A DNA stretch of 64,000 bases from Sphingobacterium sp. (GCA_031277685.1 JAITLV010000280.1:279412-343411), one strand, 5' to 3'; counted from the first letter of the stretch, positions 26,673 through 36,439 are shown. The notes: generated from the sequence alone by a model not told the origin. Numbers and translations: made by a program.

Positions 26673-27989
26673 TTATTTGATCTTCTTTATTAGGTAAATT
26701 TTGTTGAGGTGATTGGTGAAAAGTTGATAGTTTAAAGCTGGATTTGAATAGAAACTGTATACAATAAAATCTTCAGTGCTTTCAAAGGAGAGCGTACCAA
26801 TATTTTTATGGTCGATCTCAATTTTTGACCGGTGCGTATCTTCATCCAGATATAAATTGTCCTTAAATTTGAGAGTATCATTGTCTACAATCAATTTTGA
26901 AAACAAATATCCTCGCCAGACGTCTCCACGGTCGGAGTTTCCTGTTTTGACATCATAACGGTCGCGTAGGCGTTGTATTTTTTGATAGTATACTGATGTG
27001 ATATTTCGAGGTGGAGCATTTTCTTCCCTTCTCATCCAATTTTGATCCCATTGTCCAAAAAGATCATTCATGATCCGGCCCTTTGGTTTTACTTCATAGA
27101 TGAGATAATTGTCATCAGTAAAGTCTTCGTAGAAGGTATACCATTGGTCGTTTAAAAAATAGGTTATTTTAAAATAGGTTTCCTTATGTTTATTATCCGC
27201 TTCACTGTCATAAACCGTCTTCGAAAGTAGGAATTTCGCATTTTTTTCAATCTCAGCCAATTTTTGGCGCTGCTGATCTTTTGTCCAGCTAAAATCTTCA
27301 TTAAATGTTTCGATCGTCTTTTTGGTTGTGTCGCCATGTAATGGCCAGTCCCGAAAATAGTTTTGGAAGACATTGATCAGGTAGCCTTCAAATAACACTT
27401 CATTGTCCTCGTAGCTGGTCTGCTGAAAAGAATATTGCGCGATCTGATTTCCGTTTTCGTCAAGTTTGTAAAAATTGTGAATGACAGGATATTCTTTATT
27501 CGCGTTGTTTACGGTTGTTTTACTGTGTATAATTAACTCTTGGTTTTGCGTCAGAAATTGATCAAGAGGATTATCACTCGCTATAAATAGCTTTATTTCA
27601 TGTTTGCCAAATTTGTTTTTTTCGTTGTTGATATCTACATATTTTTCATACTCCCGGGGTAGTTTTGACGAATTAAAAAAATTCTCAAACATGATATCCA
27701 CATTAAAAATCCCATTTGTATAGATAAAAACACATGCAAGTAGAAGGCATGCGAGCAGATAATATTTTAGGGAGCTTCCATCTTTAAGAAGGATGAAAAA
27801 GTAAAAGAATACCCAGGTAAGAACAAATACAAGAGGCGAAAATACAATATAATTTAACTCTTGATTGTTAGTTAATGGAATGGTGTAAAAACTAATGACG
27901 TAAAGTATCATAAATACTAGACATGCCCCAAAAGATTTCCATAGCAGATCCTTTTTAGACTTGTCGGTTTTTGTATCTGTCTGTGCCAA
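26673..27989 (-). CDS. Uncharacterised membrane protein with large C-terminal domain
   Basis: 438 aa from TTG 27989; an in-frame TAA shortly upstream excludes a longer form and no good ATG lies near. Three membrane helices occupy about residues 15-110 and are followed by a soluble region of about 320 residues rich in aromatic and charged residues, with no motif I recognise. Single gene, leftward, in the orphan-gene stretch. The length and sustained composition make it a real gene; its function is unknown. Confidence 0.7.
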   Translation of the reverse strand: MAQTDTKTDKSKKDLLWKSFGACLVFMILYVISFYTIPLTNNQELNYIVFSPLVFVLTWVFFYFFILLKDGSSLKYYLLACLLLACVFIYTNGIFNVDIMFENFFNSSKLPREYEKYVDINNEKNKFGKHEIKLFIASDNPLDQFLTQNQELIIHSKTTVNNANKEYPVIHNFYKLDENGNQIAQYSFQQTSYEDNEVLFEGYLINVFQNYFRDWPLHGDTTKKTIETFNEDFSWTKDQQRQKLAEIEKNAKFLLSKTVYDSEADNKHKETYFKITYFLNDQWYTFYEDFTDDNYLIYEVKPKGRIMNDLFGQWDQNWMRREENAPPRNITSVYYQKIQRLRDRYDVKTGNSDRGDVWRGYLFSKLIVDNDTLKFKDNLYLDEDTHRSKIEIDHKNIGTLSFESTEDFIVYSFYSNPALNYQLFTNHLNKIYLIKKIK

Positions 27990-28041
27990 TATCTCGAGTA
28001 TTTAGTTTATTTTCTATCGTCTAAAATAGACAATAGTTTCA

Positions 28042-28355
28042 TCAAAGACAAACGTTCGTAGGATAGAAATCTGGCCTTTTTTTACCTGGGATAAGAATAG
28101 AAAGTTTAGCGATAAAACAGAAAAATATTATACTTTCCTGTCTCTGCGCTCTTTTTTCAATTGTCCTTTCTGAAACACGAAATCTAATTGTCAAACCATA
28201 AAGAAGAATACCTGGAAATACGACAAAGACTACTGACACAACATAGGCTCCGATAACTTTTACATGTGTGTAATCATGAAAATTGTCAAAGTTAAGCCAA
28301 TGCAAATGAAAAGTCCGAGGATTAATTTAATCACTATAAATGGGATGAAATTCAT
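28042..28355 (-). pseudogene. Frameshifted small two-helix membrane protein
   Basis: On the minus strand ATG 28355 opens MNFIPFIVIKLILGLFICIG and stops at TAA 28260-28262 after 31 codons. The overlapping frame continues with KVIGAYVVSVVFVVFPGILL and a charged tail to 28042. The shift falls in ACACAC (about 28264-28269 on the plus strand): losing one CA would restore MITHVKVIGAYVV and a normal two-helix protein of about 110 residues. The only alternative start of the long frame is a TTG (28305) giving an odd N-terminus. I read it as a frameshift mutation or sequencing error. Confidence 0.55.
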
Positions 28356-28398
28356 TTTTCAATGCTTATTTTAGCTGTTTTGCACACAATAAGTAAGC

Positions 28399-28935
28399 CT
28401 ATTTCGTTATATTTTTTGCGGGCATAGGAACGTTAACGGCTGCAGGCATAAGATAACGTTCTGACAAGCTACTGGTTGCAATGGGAGCTAATTTTTCGGC
28501 TATTTTCTTTAATCCATAGTTGTCTGCAGTATAGGTTTCTATAACCTCCAGTGCTCCAAAATAATTGAATGAACGTGTTTTCAAGATTAATGTGTCATTG
28601 TTGACGGAGTAGGATCCCTCGGTAATGATTTTCCCTTCTTTGGTAGCAAATCTGGTAATCTCTAACGTACTCACTTTATATTTATCCAATGTGAACTTAT
28701 ATATTTGAAGCGTGTCACCTGCTATTTGTCCTAATTCTGATGAAATAGGCTGGTAACCACAATAGATATTGAATTTTTTCTTTTTGATCACAAGATTATC
28801 TACCCAATTATCGTATTTGGCGATATCAGATCTACCAGCGATAGGATCCTTAGTTGGAGGTAGATCTCCTCTTTTCTGGGAAAAAGCAATATTGCCTGCC
28901 AGAAATAAAATAAAAAATATCAATATTTTTTTCAT
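28399..28935 (-). CDS. Uncharacterised secreted protein
   Basis: 178 aa from ATG 28935 (the frame extends three codons to a TTG, which I do not use). Signal peptide KKILIFFILFLAGNIAFSQ. The mature part starts with a basic, proline-rich stretch (KRGDLPPTKDP) and then is beta-rich; KFNIYCGYQPISSELGQI and TLQIYKFTLDKY stand out. Not recognised. A promoter box identical to one upstream of the 22231 gene lies 60 bases before the start. Confidence 0.65.
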   Translation of the reverse strand: MKKILIFFILFLAGNIAFSQKRGDLPPTKDPIAGRSDIAKYDNWVDNLVIKKKKFNIYCGYQPISSELGQIAGDTLQIYKFTLDKYKVSTLEITRFATKEGKIITEGSYSVNNDTLILKTRSFNYFGALEVIETYTADNYGLKKIAEKLAPIATSSLSERYLMPAAVNVPMPAKNITK

Positions 28936-29580
28936 TCGAACCAATTTCGTTTATGTGATATAATAGTGAATTTGTCTGTTTCCAATTTATCCGATTGGGA
29001 CAAAATTAAAGATAATGTGCATCATTAGTATAACATATTTAGCCATTTGATGAATAAATATTTAATCTGTAAATGCTATGTCAAAGTCTCTTTCATTTTT
29101 GCTTTTAAGTGGAAATGTTCATTTTTTAGCTATTTAATATAATAAAGGGGGGTATTTTCAATTAATAATTTCCCGCCAATGCATAACTGCTATTCTCTAA
29201 TTGGTATTTGCACTGGTTCGTTCGACAATTGCACCAGTATCAACCGAATAGTATGCCACGGGGTTGGAAGTGTAGCTGAACAGTCTCATGTCATGCAACT
29301 GATTTTTGCGACGGACTGAGTAAAAGAAGTTTTCTCAACTAAAGCTGAAGGGGAAACACGAATAATAAGAGATGTCTTGCGAATATAAAACGGTCTTTGG
29401 CCCGTAAAAAAAATACCCTAGATTTATCAATCGTTGTGAAGATGCTGGTAAAAAGCATGGAAAATTTAATAGAATCAAAAGAGTATACATGTAATAACCA
29501 AACTTGTTTTTATAATATGATAGAATATCTTGATATCATTATTATAAGCATGGAATAATAGGTAGTAGAAAAATTTAGCG
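28936..29580. other. Long intergenic gap with promoter box and a short relic
   Basis: About 640 bases between divergent genes. It contains the shared promoter box (28995-29010) and a minus-strand frame, 29197-29289, of 30 codons (MRLFSYTSNPVAYYSVDTGA and on), preceded in frame by protein-like VRRKNQLHD. The rest holds nothing I can support. Confidence 0.4.
28995..29010 (-). promoter_or_regulatory. Leftward promoter -7 region, shared 16-mer copy 2
   Basis: Identical to 22536-22551: leftward TTTAATTTTGTCCCAA with TAATTTTG as the -7 element; drives the 178-aa secreted protein gene with a leader of about 60 bases. Confidence 0.5.
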
Positions 29581-30105
29581 ATGAATTTTAATTTTTACAA
29601 TTTAATCATGATACCTCTTATGGTGTCCTGTGTAATTAAGCCAATTGTATATCAGCAAGTAGACTATAAGGGAGACATTTTTTATGGTGATATCGGAAAA
29701 AAAAAGACAGGGGAATTTTTCTTCCCGAATATGAACTTTTCTTATTCTTTATATAACGGAGAGCTAGATGGAAAAATACTCCTGATAGAAAAATCAGATA
29801 CCATATTATTTGGGAATTTTAAAAGAAATCAACCTATTGGTAAATATATCAACAGGAGCGATCAGTGCAATCGTTGTAAATATATCTTTCGTAAAACAGT
29901 TATTGAACAAATTGATGGTGAGGGAATATTTAATAAATATTCGCAGAAACATGGCTATTGGAAAGAAAAGTATCGGGAAGGGAACTATAACAATGGGAAG
30001 AAAAATGGAGTCTGGAAGATTTATAGGTACAATGATTTAGAAAATTCCGAAAATACAATAAACGAAGTAATTTATAGAAATGATAGTCTTATAATCAATA
30101 ACTGA
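29581..30105 (+). CDS. MORN/YwqK-like repeat lipoprotein
   Basis: 174 aa. A leader with lipobox-like LMVSC precedes repeats of the MORN/YwqK kind: GDIFYGDIGKKKTGEFFF, SYSLYNGELDGKILLIEKSD, and GYWKEKYREGNYNNGKKNG followed by VWKIYR. Proteins with these repeats are often (and loosely) annotated as antitoxin YwqK; in Bacteroidota most are secreted or surface lipoproteins of unknown role. No toxin partner is next to it, so the antitoxin label should not be adopted. AT-rich codon use. Confidence 0.65.
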   Translation: MNFNFYNLIMIPLMVSCVIKPIVYQQVDYKGDIFYGDIGKKKTGEFFFPNMNFSYSLYNGELDGKILLIEKSDTILFGNFKRNQPIGKYINRSDQCNRCKYIFRKTVIEQIDGEGIFNKYSQKHGYWKEKYREGNYNNGKKNGVWKIYRYNDLENSENTINEVIYRNDSLIINN

Positions 30106-30324
30106 GAATAGGGACTGATTTCTTCAGAATGATGAACTGAGTAGTTATGATAAAAAAGAACCAATGAAGCGAATATTTTGTTCGCCTATATTTGGTCACT
30201 GAAAAGTAATACTTCAAACTGCTGTTAAAATATAAAGCACTGATTTATATATGTAATACTTCTGTTTCAGAAAGTAAGCGCTATAAATATTACAAACTAA
30301 AAAGAAAATAAAAACCTGCGAATT

Positions 30325-31410
30325 ATGAAAAAAAATATTATGCTATTGCTTTCTTTACTTGTCTGTTTATCGGCAAGAGCACAAACAAATGTTGCCATAG
30401 ATTCCATCGCACAACGGAATTTGTTTCAAAAATTAAAAGTCGAATTTGAGAAATACGAAAAGCAACACGGAAATTATATTCAAACCAATAATGTAAGAAT
30501 GCATTATTTAGAGTGGGGAGATAAAAAAAATCCAACATTAGTTTGGGTTCACGGAACTTATAGCAATGGTTATGAATTATACGAGATTATAGATCAATTA
30601 ATGAAAATGAATTTGCACGTCATTGCGATAGATTATTACGGACACGGATTTACACCAATTCCTCAGAGAAACCTGTCTATTTATGATGTTGCAGATGACA
30701 TCAAATTCCTTTTAGATAAAATGAAAATCCAAAAAGCAATTATTGGAGGTTGGTCAAGAGGCGGAACCATTAGTTCTGCATTTTATGATGCTTATCCAAA
30801 CATGGTTCAAGCCCTTATTTTGGAAGATGGTGGTTCCGTTGCTTGGGATTTTCAAGCAAAGCCAGGTAACATTGAGAAAGATATTGAGGAAATAAAACAA
30901 TATTATACCAACAAAAAAACAATGGTTTTTGAGAACGAGTTCGATGCTTATTGGTTTATCTATAATAATTGGGGTATAAAAGGAAAAGAAAATGAAAAAC
31001 TCAAAAAGGAAATTTTTACTTCTTACGCCCGGATAAAGAAAAATTCAAACGGAAAATATGAAATAAATCCCGGTGCGGAAGAACTTACTGGCGAAAACTC
31101 TGCAGAAGAAAACATCGCAATTATTTATACCCCTTTTACGGCCAAAACTGCTTTCGGTGCATCAACGCATCAGTTAAACCCTAAAGTTATTTATCGGAAT
31201 TTGAATAAGCCTTTGCTCATTTTCGACCCTATAAGTAAAAATGATTGGTTCGATTTTAAAGAAGAAAATGAGAAACTTACAGATGAACACAAACCTTTTA
31301 TTTTTCACAAGCTTTATGAAGAATGTTGGCATGGCGTGAAAGACGAACGTCCAAATGAGGTCGTTAATGATATTAAAACATTCTTATTAACTAATAAGCT
31401 GATCCAATGA
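30325..31410 (+). CDS. Secreted alpha/beta hydrolase
   Basis: 361 aa. Signal peptide ends ...LVCLSARAQ. Oxyanion loop VWVHGTYSNGYELYE near residue 74, aspartate-containing DYYGHGFTPIPQR near 103, nucleophile elbow GGWSRGGTIS near 142 and a late histidine (CWHGVKDERP near 343) complete the fold. The WSRGG elbow is unusual but acceptable. Codon choice is more AT-rich than that of the housekeeping block to its right and resembles Flavobacteriia, which hints at transfer. Substrate unknown. Confidence 0.85.
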   Translation: MKKNIMLLLSLLVCLSARAQTNVAIDSIAQRNLFQKLKVEFEKYEKQHGNYIQTNNVRMHYLEWGDKKNPTLVWVHGTYSNGYELYEIIDQLMKMNLHVIAIDYYGHGFTPIPQRNLSIYDVADDIKFLLDKMKIQKAIIGGWSRGGTISSAFYDAYPNMVQALILEDGGSVAWDFQAKPGNIEKDIEEIKQYYTNKKTMVFENEFDAYWFIYNNWGIKGKENEKLKKEIFTSYARIKKNSNGKYEINPGAEELTGENSAEENIAIIYTPFTAKTAFGASTHQLNPKVIYRNLNKPLLIFDPISKNDWFDFKEENEKLTDEHKPFIFHKLYEECWHGVKDERPNEVVNDIKTFLLTNKLIQ

Positions 31411-31549
31411 AATATGTATGTTAAATAAATATTTCATCGGATTAAAACCTTAAAATGTTTTTTTCAATTTGAACCTATTATCCAATCAAATACAATATTG
31501 GAGCAAATAGGAAAAAATATGTTGTTACGAAATTATCGGTACTAATTAT

Positions 31550-31588
31550 AACTGCAAACAGTTTTTTATCAGTAAGCTGTTTGCAGTT
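31550..31588. terminator. Hairpin between convergent genes
   Basis: AACTGCAAACAG and CTGTTTGCAGTT pair perfectly over 12 bases with a 15-base loop, between the hydrolase and mnmE stop codons. It has no long T tract on either side. Confidence 0.5.
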
Positions 31589-31610
31589 GTATATCCATTA
31601 GTTGGAAATT

Positions 31611-32990
31611 CTATTTGCCGATACAGAATTTTGAAAAGATATTATCCAATAAATCGTCCGTAGAAACACTGCCGGTAATCTCGCCAAGATGGTATAAGGC
31701 CTGACGAATATCCATTGCCAAGAAGTCAGAAGTAACTGGATTATCAATACCGAATAATACACGTTCGAGTGAATCTGAAGTCTTTTGTAGGGCTTCAACG
31801 TGACGGATATTGGTAACCATGACATCGTCTGTATTTAAATTGCCCAACTGGACTCTGGTGATGAGTTCTTCTTTCAGCTCTTCCACACCAATCTGTTCTT
31901 TTGCCGAAATATAAAGCGGTTTAAGTGGAGCGTATTCATCCTTTTGCAGATCGGTCAATAGATCAGATTTGTTGATTATTGTTAAAAATGGAATTTGGAG
32001 ATTTTGGATTTCCAACAATTGTGATTGGACTTCATCTACTTTGTCTTGTATCGGGTCAAAAAGATAAATAATCAATCGCGCCTGTTTCATTTTTTCGCGT
32101 GTTCTTTCCACACCTTTTGCTTCAATAACATCCGCTGTTTCACGGATACCTGCGGTATCTATAAACCGAAAGGTTACGCCATGTATATTAATTTCATCTT
32201 CAATAGTATCACGTGTGGTTCCTGCAATGTCTGAGACAATGGCGCGCTCCTCATTTAAGAAAGCATTCAATAGGGTTGATTTACCTACATTTGGTTTTCC
32301 GGCAATAACTACGGGAACACCATTTTTTAATACATTGCCTTGTTCAAACGATTGAATCAACTTCTGAACAATAACCTTTATTTTGTGGATTAAATTTTTA
32401 AGTTGATCTCTGTTGGCAAATTCCACATCTTCTTCTGAGAAATCCAATTCAAGCTCAATAAGGGAAGCAAAATGAATCAGGTCCTCACGAAGGGATTTCA
32501 GTTGATTGGAAAATCCACCGCGCATTTGTTGCATGGCAATTTGATGGGATGCTGCCGAATTAGAAGCAATCAGATCTGCCACTGCTTCAGCTTGTGAAAG
32601 ATCCATGCCGCCATTGAGGAATGCACGAAGTGTAAATTCGCCCGCCCGAGCCGCCCGTGCACCCTTCTTGATAAGCAAATTGATAATTCGTTCAATTATA
32701 TATCTGGAATTGTGTGTGGATATTTCTACGGAGTTTTCTTTGGTATAGGAATTGGGAGCAACAAATAAGGATACAAGTACCTCATCGATAATTTCATCAT
32801 CTTCACGGATGGTTCCGAAATGAATGGTGTGAGAAGCTTGTTGAAGTAGATCTTTGCCCTTGAAAATGTCGTTTGTAATTTTAATAGCCTGTTGCCCTGA
32901 AACGCGAATTACAGCAATCGCACCATTGGCGCCGGAGGATGTCGCCAATGCGACAATTGTATCTTCTGTTATATAACCTGTATTGGACAT
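31611..32990 (-). CDS. mnmE: tRNA modification GTPase MnmE
   Basis: 459 aa from ATG 32990 (MSNTGYITEDTIVALATS); the frame extends 30 codons upstream but that part is proline-rich and not conserved in the family. The N-terminal formyl-THF domain has LRAFLNGGMDLSQAEAVADL, the inserted G domain shows G1 GKPNVGKST, DTAG and NKSD, and the protein ends with the catalytic FCIGK. MnmE with MnmG makes the 5-carboxymethylaminomethyl group on wobble U34. Complete and single. Confidence 0.97.
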   Translation of the reverse strand: MSNTGYITEDTIVALATSSGANGAIAVIRVSGQQAIKITNDIFKGKDLLQQASHTIHFGTIREDDEIIDEVLVSLFVAPNSYTKENSVEISTHNSRYIIERIINLLIKKGARAARAGEFTLRAFLNGGMDLSQAEAVADLIASNSAASHQIAMQQMRGGFSNQLKSLREDLIHFASLIELELDFSEEDVEFANRDQLKNLIHKIKVIVQKLIQSFEQGNVLKNGVPVVIAGKPNVGKSTLLNAFLNEERAIVSDIAGTTRDTIEDEINIHGVTFRFIDTAGIRETADVIEAKGVERTREKMKQARLIIYLFDPIQDKVDEVQSQLLEIQNLQIPFLTIINKSDLLTDLQKDEYAPLKPLYISAKEQIGVEELKEELITRVQLGNLNTDDVMVTNIRHVEALQKTSDSLERVLFGIDNPVTSDFLAMDIRQALYHLGEITGSVSTDDLLDNIFSKFCIGK

Positions 32991-33168
32991 GCTGCAAAGA
33001 TACATTAAATTGGGCGGAATGGGAGGGGGTAAGTAACCAAAGGGAGTAAATTTACTGAGATGAATTAAACCTTTGTTCAAACACAGATGTCATACCAATA
33101 GAAATGCTTATAAAAAAGTAGAAAATAAGCGCTATTGTATTTGATTGATAAATTTAAATTGTGTGGTT

Positions 33169-33654
33169 ATGAAAAAGATGATATACTTCGCATTGGCAAT
33201 TGGCGGACTAGCTTTAGTCACACCGAAAGAATCCTCAGCTCAACACCGTGGAAACAACAGAGAATGGAAACATGAAAAAGAGCATAGAAAATATGAGGAG
33301 AAGAGGGATAAAGAGGAACGGAAATATTGGGAAAAGAGAGAAAAGGAAGAACGAAAATATCACAAAAAGGTAGCCAAGTATTATGGCCGAGAATATAGAC
33401 ATGGTGCCCCAGCCTGGGCGAGAGCTCATCGATACGACAGCAGACATCACGTTTATTTTAGGGACTACAAAACATTTTATGATCCTTATCGCAATGGTTA
33501 TGTCTATATGAGAAATGGACGTTGGAGTTTTTCCGCCAGTGTACCCTCTTTTATGTTAAATGTTAACTTGGGAGCAGCTAATATACGCGTTGTCAAGGAT
33601 GTACCGATCAGTAGACACCCAGAAGATTTTTATAACGATTATCGTTGGGATTAA
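33169..33654 (+). CDS. Secreted Lys/Glu-rich repeat protein
   Basis: 161 aa from ATG 33169. Signal peptide ends near SSAQ. The next 45 residues are almost only E, K, R, Y and H, with two near-identical decads (YEEKRDKEERK, YWEKREKEERK) that would make a highly charged helix. The C-terminal part (WARAHRYDSRHHVYF, DPYRNGYVYMRNGRWSF) resembles short Bacteroidota secreted proteins of unknown function. Followed by a good terminator. Role unknown; possibly envelope-associated. Confidence 0.7.
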   Translation: MKKMIYFALAIGGLALVTPKESSAQHRGNNREWKHEKEHRKYEEKRDKEERKYWEKREKEERKYHKKVAKYYGREYRHGAPAWARAHRYDSRHHVYFRDYKTFYDPYRNGYVYMRNGRWSFSASVPSFMLNVNLGAANIRVVKDVPISRHPEDFYNDYRWD

Positions 33655-33684
33655 ACATATTATTTTATCTTGTTGTTTAAATAA

Positions 33685-33715
33685 AAAGCCTCATTTCTAT
33701 AAAGAATGAGGCTTT
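33685..33715. terminator. Bidirectional terminator
   Basis: AAAGCCTCATT, nine-base loop, AATGAGGCTTT, between convergent genes; A-rich on the left and T-rich on the right, so it can serve both strands. Confidence 0.75.
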
Positions 33716-33724
33716 CTTGTTTTG

Positions 33725-34300
33725 TTAATCTTCTTCGAAGCCGACTTTGTCTACTTCCAGAGACTTTATTCTTGCTAAAGATTCTATTCTGATCCCAGAT
33801 AACTCCCGCAATCTTTTACCACCTTCCTGAAAGGATTTTTCTATAATAAATCCCATGCCCAATAGTGAGGCGCCTGACTGTTGAATCAGATCCAGTATGC
33901 CAAATGCCGCATTTCCATTGGCTAGAAAATCGTCAATAAAAAGCACTTTGTCTTCCGCTGCAAGGAATTCCTTGCTTACACAGATATCGTAGGTACGATT
34001 TTTAGTAAAAGAATGTACTTCGCTGACATACATATCACCCATGGTTTTAGGTTTTGCCTTTTTAACAAAAACAACAGGAAGTTCTAATAGATAGCCCAGC
34101 ATAATAGCTGGCGCTATGCCACTTGCTTCTATAGTAATAATCTTGTTGATAGGGAGGTCTGCAAAACGGCGGACAAATTCAACTGCAATGGATTTCATCA
34201 ATACAGGATCCATCTGGTGATTGATAAAGTTATCCACTTTAAGTATTCCTCCAGCAAGGCTTTTTCCGTCGTTAAGGATTCTATCCTTTAATAATTTCAT
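33725..34300 (-). CDS. xpt: Xanthine phosphoribosyltransferase
   Basis: 191 aa, normal length. Converts xanthine and PRPP to XMP for purine salvage. The start MKLLKDRIL and the motif TIEASGIAPA are typical, and the PRPP-binding loop reads VLFIDDFLANGNAA near residue 120. No purine riboswitch is visible in the short (54 bases) gap upstream to the acyl-CoA synthetase gene, with which it may be cotranscribed. Confidence 0.95.
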   Translation of the reverse strand: MKLLKDRILNDGKSLAGGILKVDNFINHQMDPVLMKSIAVEFVRRFADLPINKIITIEASGIAPAIMLGYLLELPVVFVKKAKPKTMGDMYVSEVHSFTKNRTYDICVSKEFLAAEDKVLFIDDFLANGNAAFGILDLIQQSGASLLGMGFIIEKSFQEGGKRLRELSGIRIESLARIKSLEVDKVGFEED

Positions 34301-34354
34301 CTGATACTTTTTATAAATAATCGCGAAAATACAATAAAATGAGAGTGATTCTAC

Positions 34355-36133
34355 CTAATCGGTCTCCATTTGATATAAATTATTGAACTCTTCCTGATGG
34401 TGTTCGAGAATGACTTTGCGTTTCATTTTCAATGTTGGAGTCAGTTCGCCATTTTCAATTGTAAATTCGTCCCGTAAGATAATCGGTTTCTTGATTTGTT
34501 CCCAGTTTCCAAAGTGCTGATTTGCACGACGTACTTCTTGATTTACCTTTTTGATAATCGCTGGATCGGCCAAAAAATTTTCTTTTGTCATATCGGCGAG
34601 TTCTGGAGCATCATTTTTGGCCCAATCTAATAGGTGAGCATAATTGGGAACAATAAATGCAGAAGCAAATTTCATCCCATCGCCTATAACCATCGCCTGC
34701 TCAATAAATTTAGATTCCACGAGTTTGGTCTCAATCGGTTGTGGAATAACATATTTGCCACCGGAGATTTTGAACATTTCTTTTTTGCGGTCTATGATTT
34801 TTAGGAATTTTCCGTCTTCCCATTTGCCGATATCTCCTGTATGCAACCAGCCGTCAATAATGGTTTTATCTGTCTCTGTTTTATTTTTGTAATACCCCAT
34901 CATCACATTGGGACCTTTGACTAATATTTCGCCATCCGCAGCGAGTTTGATCTCTACAAAACGAACCGGTAGCCCGACGGTGCCAATGCGTATTCCCTTA
35001 ATGTAATGGTTAACGGAGATTAGCGGTGATGCTTCGGTCATACCATACCCTTCGTATAATGGGATTCCGGCTGCTAGAAAGGCTCTTGTCAGTCTGTTAT
35101 GTAATGAAGCCGAACCCGAAGCTACAGTCAACAACTCCCCGCCGAGTGCCTCATACCATTTATGGAGTACAAGCTGTTTGGCGAGCTTAAGCTTCATATT
35201 ATAGGTAAAACTTCTCTTTACTGGGTTTGGATCATATTCTTCGGCTACATTGACCGCCCAATCAAATACCTTTCTTTTGTAGCCGGTAAGTCCATGGCCC
35301 GTTTTCATGATTTTCTCGTATACTTTCTCAAGAATACGTGGAACCACAGTCATGATATGTGGTTTTACTTCTTTTAGATTGTCACCAATTTTATCAAAAG
35401 ATTCCGCGATATGGATGGTAAAACCCAGGTACATGTAGGTATACAAAACCATGCGTTCATAAGCATGACAGGGGGGGAGAAATGTCAATCCGCGATCATA
35501 GGCCTTACACGGAGTAATCTCCGCAGCACCCAGTACATTTGAAAATATATTATTATGGGAAAGCATGACGCCTTTTGGCTTTCCAGTCGTACCAGAGGTG
35601 TAAATTAATGTAGCTAGATCCTCAGGCTTGATCTGTTCGCGAAGCTGATTTAATTTTTCATCAGGACAGTTAACCCCAAGTTCATTGAGTTCATTCCAGC
35701 TGCGGGTAGATTCCTGTTCAGAAATGCAAAAAATATATTTTAATGTGTAGATAGACTCCGTTAAGTTCATCAGACGGTCAAATAAGCTCTTATTACTGAC
35801 AATACAGACTCTGATTTCGGCATCATTAAAAATATATTGGTAATCGGCATCTGTGATATTAGGGTAGATGGCGACTACTACGGCGCCAATCTGCTGAATA
35901 GCAAAATCTATCAGATGCCACTCCATGCTACTGCCAGCGATAAGACCAACTTTTTCGTTGGGTTTGACACCAAGCTCAATCAGTCCTTTTGAAAGACTGT
36001 CTACTTGTGCCAGAAAATCAGCTGTTTTCATATATTTCCACTTGCCATCCACTTTATGCGCAAACATGTCAAGTCCAGGATATTTGTTGATCTGATGACG
36101 GGCAAGATCAAATAATCTAAGTTTTTCCTCCAT
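34355..36133 (-). CDS. Long-chain acyl-CoA synthetase (AMP-forming)
   Basis: 592 aa from ATG 36133 (MEEKLRLFDL); a nine-codon extension to a TTG is not needed. The AMP-binding motif LIYTSGTTGKPKGVMLSH lies near residue 180, GYGMTEASPLISVN near 360 and WLHTGDIGKWEDG near 430, with IIDRKKEMFKISGGKY next. This is the FadD15-like form common in Bacteroidota, which activates fatty acids as CoA esters on the cytoplasmic face of the membrane. Probably cotranscribed with xpt downstream. Confidence 0.93.
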   Translation of the reverse strand: MEEKLRLFDLARHQINKYPGLDMFAHKVDGKWKYMKTADFLAQVDSLSKGLIELGVKPNEKVGLIAGSSMEWHLIDFAIQQIGAVVVAIYPNITDADYQYIFNDAEIRVCIVSNKSLFDRLMNLTESIYTLKYIFCISEQESTRSWNELNELGVNCPDEKLNQLREQIKPEDLATLIYTSGTTGKPKGVMLSHNNIFSNVLGAAEITPCKAYDRGLTFLPPCHAYERMVLYTYMYLGFTIHIAESFDKIGDNLKEVKPHIMTVVPRILEKVYEKIMKTGHGLTGYKRKVFDWAVNVAEEYDPNPVKRSFTYNMKLKLAKQLVLHKWYEALGGELLTVASGSASLHNRLTRAFLAAGIPLYEGYGMTEASPLISVNHYIKGIRIGTVGLPVRFVEIKLAADGEILVKGPNVMMGYYKNKTETDKTIIDGWLHTGDIGKWEDGKFLKIIDRKKEMFKISGGKYVIPQPIETKLVESKFIEQAMVIGDGMKFASAFIVPNYAHLLDWAKNDAPELADMTKENFLADPAIIKKVNQEVRRANQHFGNWEQIKKPIILRDEFTIENGELTPTLKMKRKVILEHHQEEFNNLYQMETD

Positions 36134-36439
36134 TTCAAATATATATACTTTTCGTCCCAAGAGGACAGCCTTTTCCTATGAACTTTATTTTAAGGGAAAA
36201 GTTTGCAAACATAAATAATTGTTTCAATAATCGGGAATCAATTTGTAATTAGCTTGTTCCGGTATGGTAACCGATAAAATTGGGAGATTTATTTTTTGAA
36301 CAGTTCTGCTATACACAATATGGGGGCATCAATGACTTTTGGTAAAAGCGGTTGGACATATTAGATGCACCACAAGTAAAGTCAGTGTGAAAGGAGCTTG
36401 TTCGGCTTTTGGGTGAAATAGACGGTGGGGTATAAAAGA

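Noticed and set aside
29581..30105. YwqK antitoxin of a toxin-antitoxin pair
   Set aside because: The label comes from repeat similarity only; this protein has a lipoprotein leader and no toxin-like gene beside it.
34301..34354. Purine riboswitch before xpt
   Set aside because: The 54-base gap is too short for the aptamer and has no matching stem-loop sequences.
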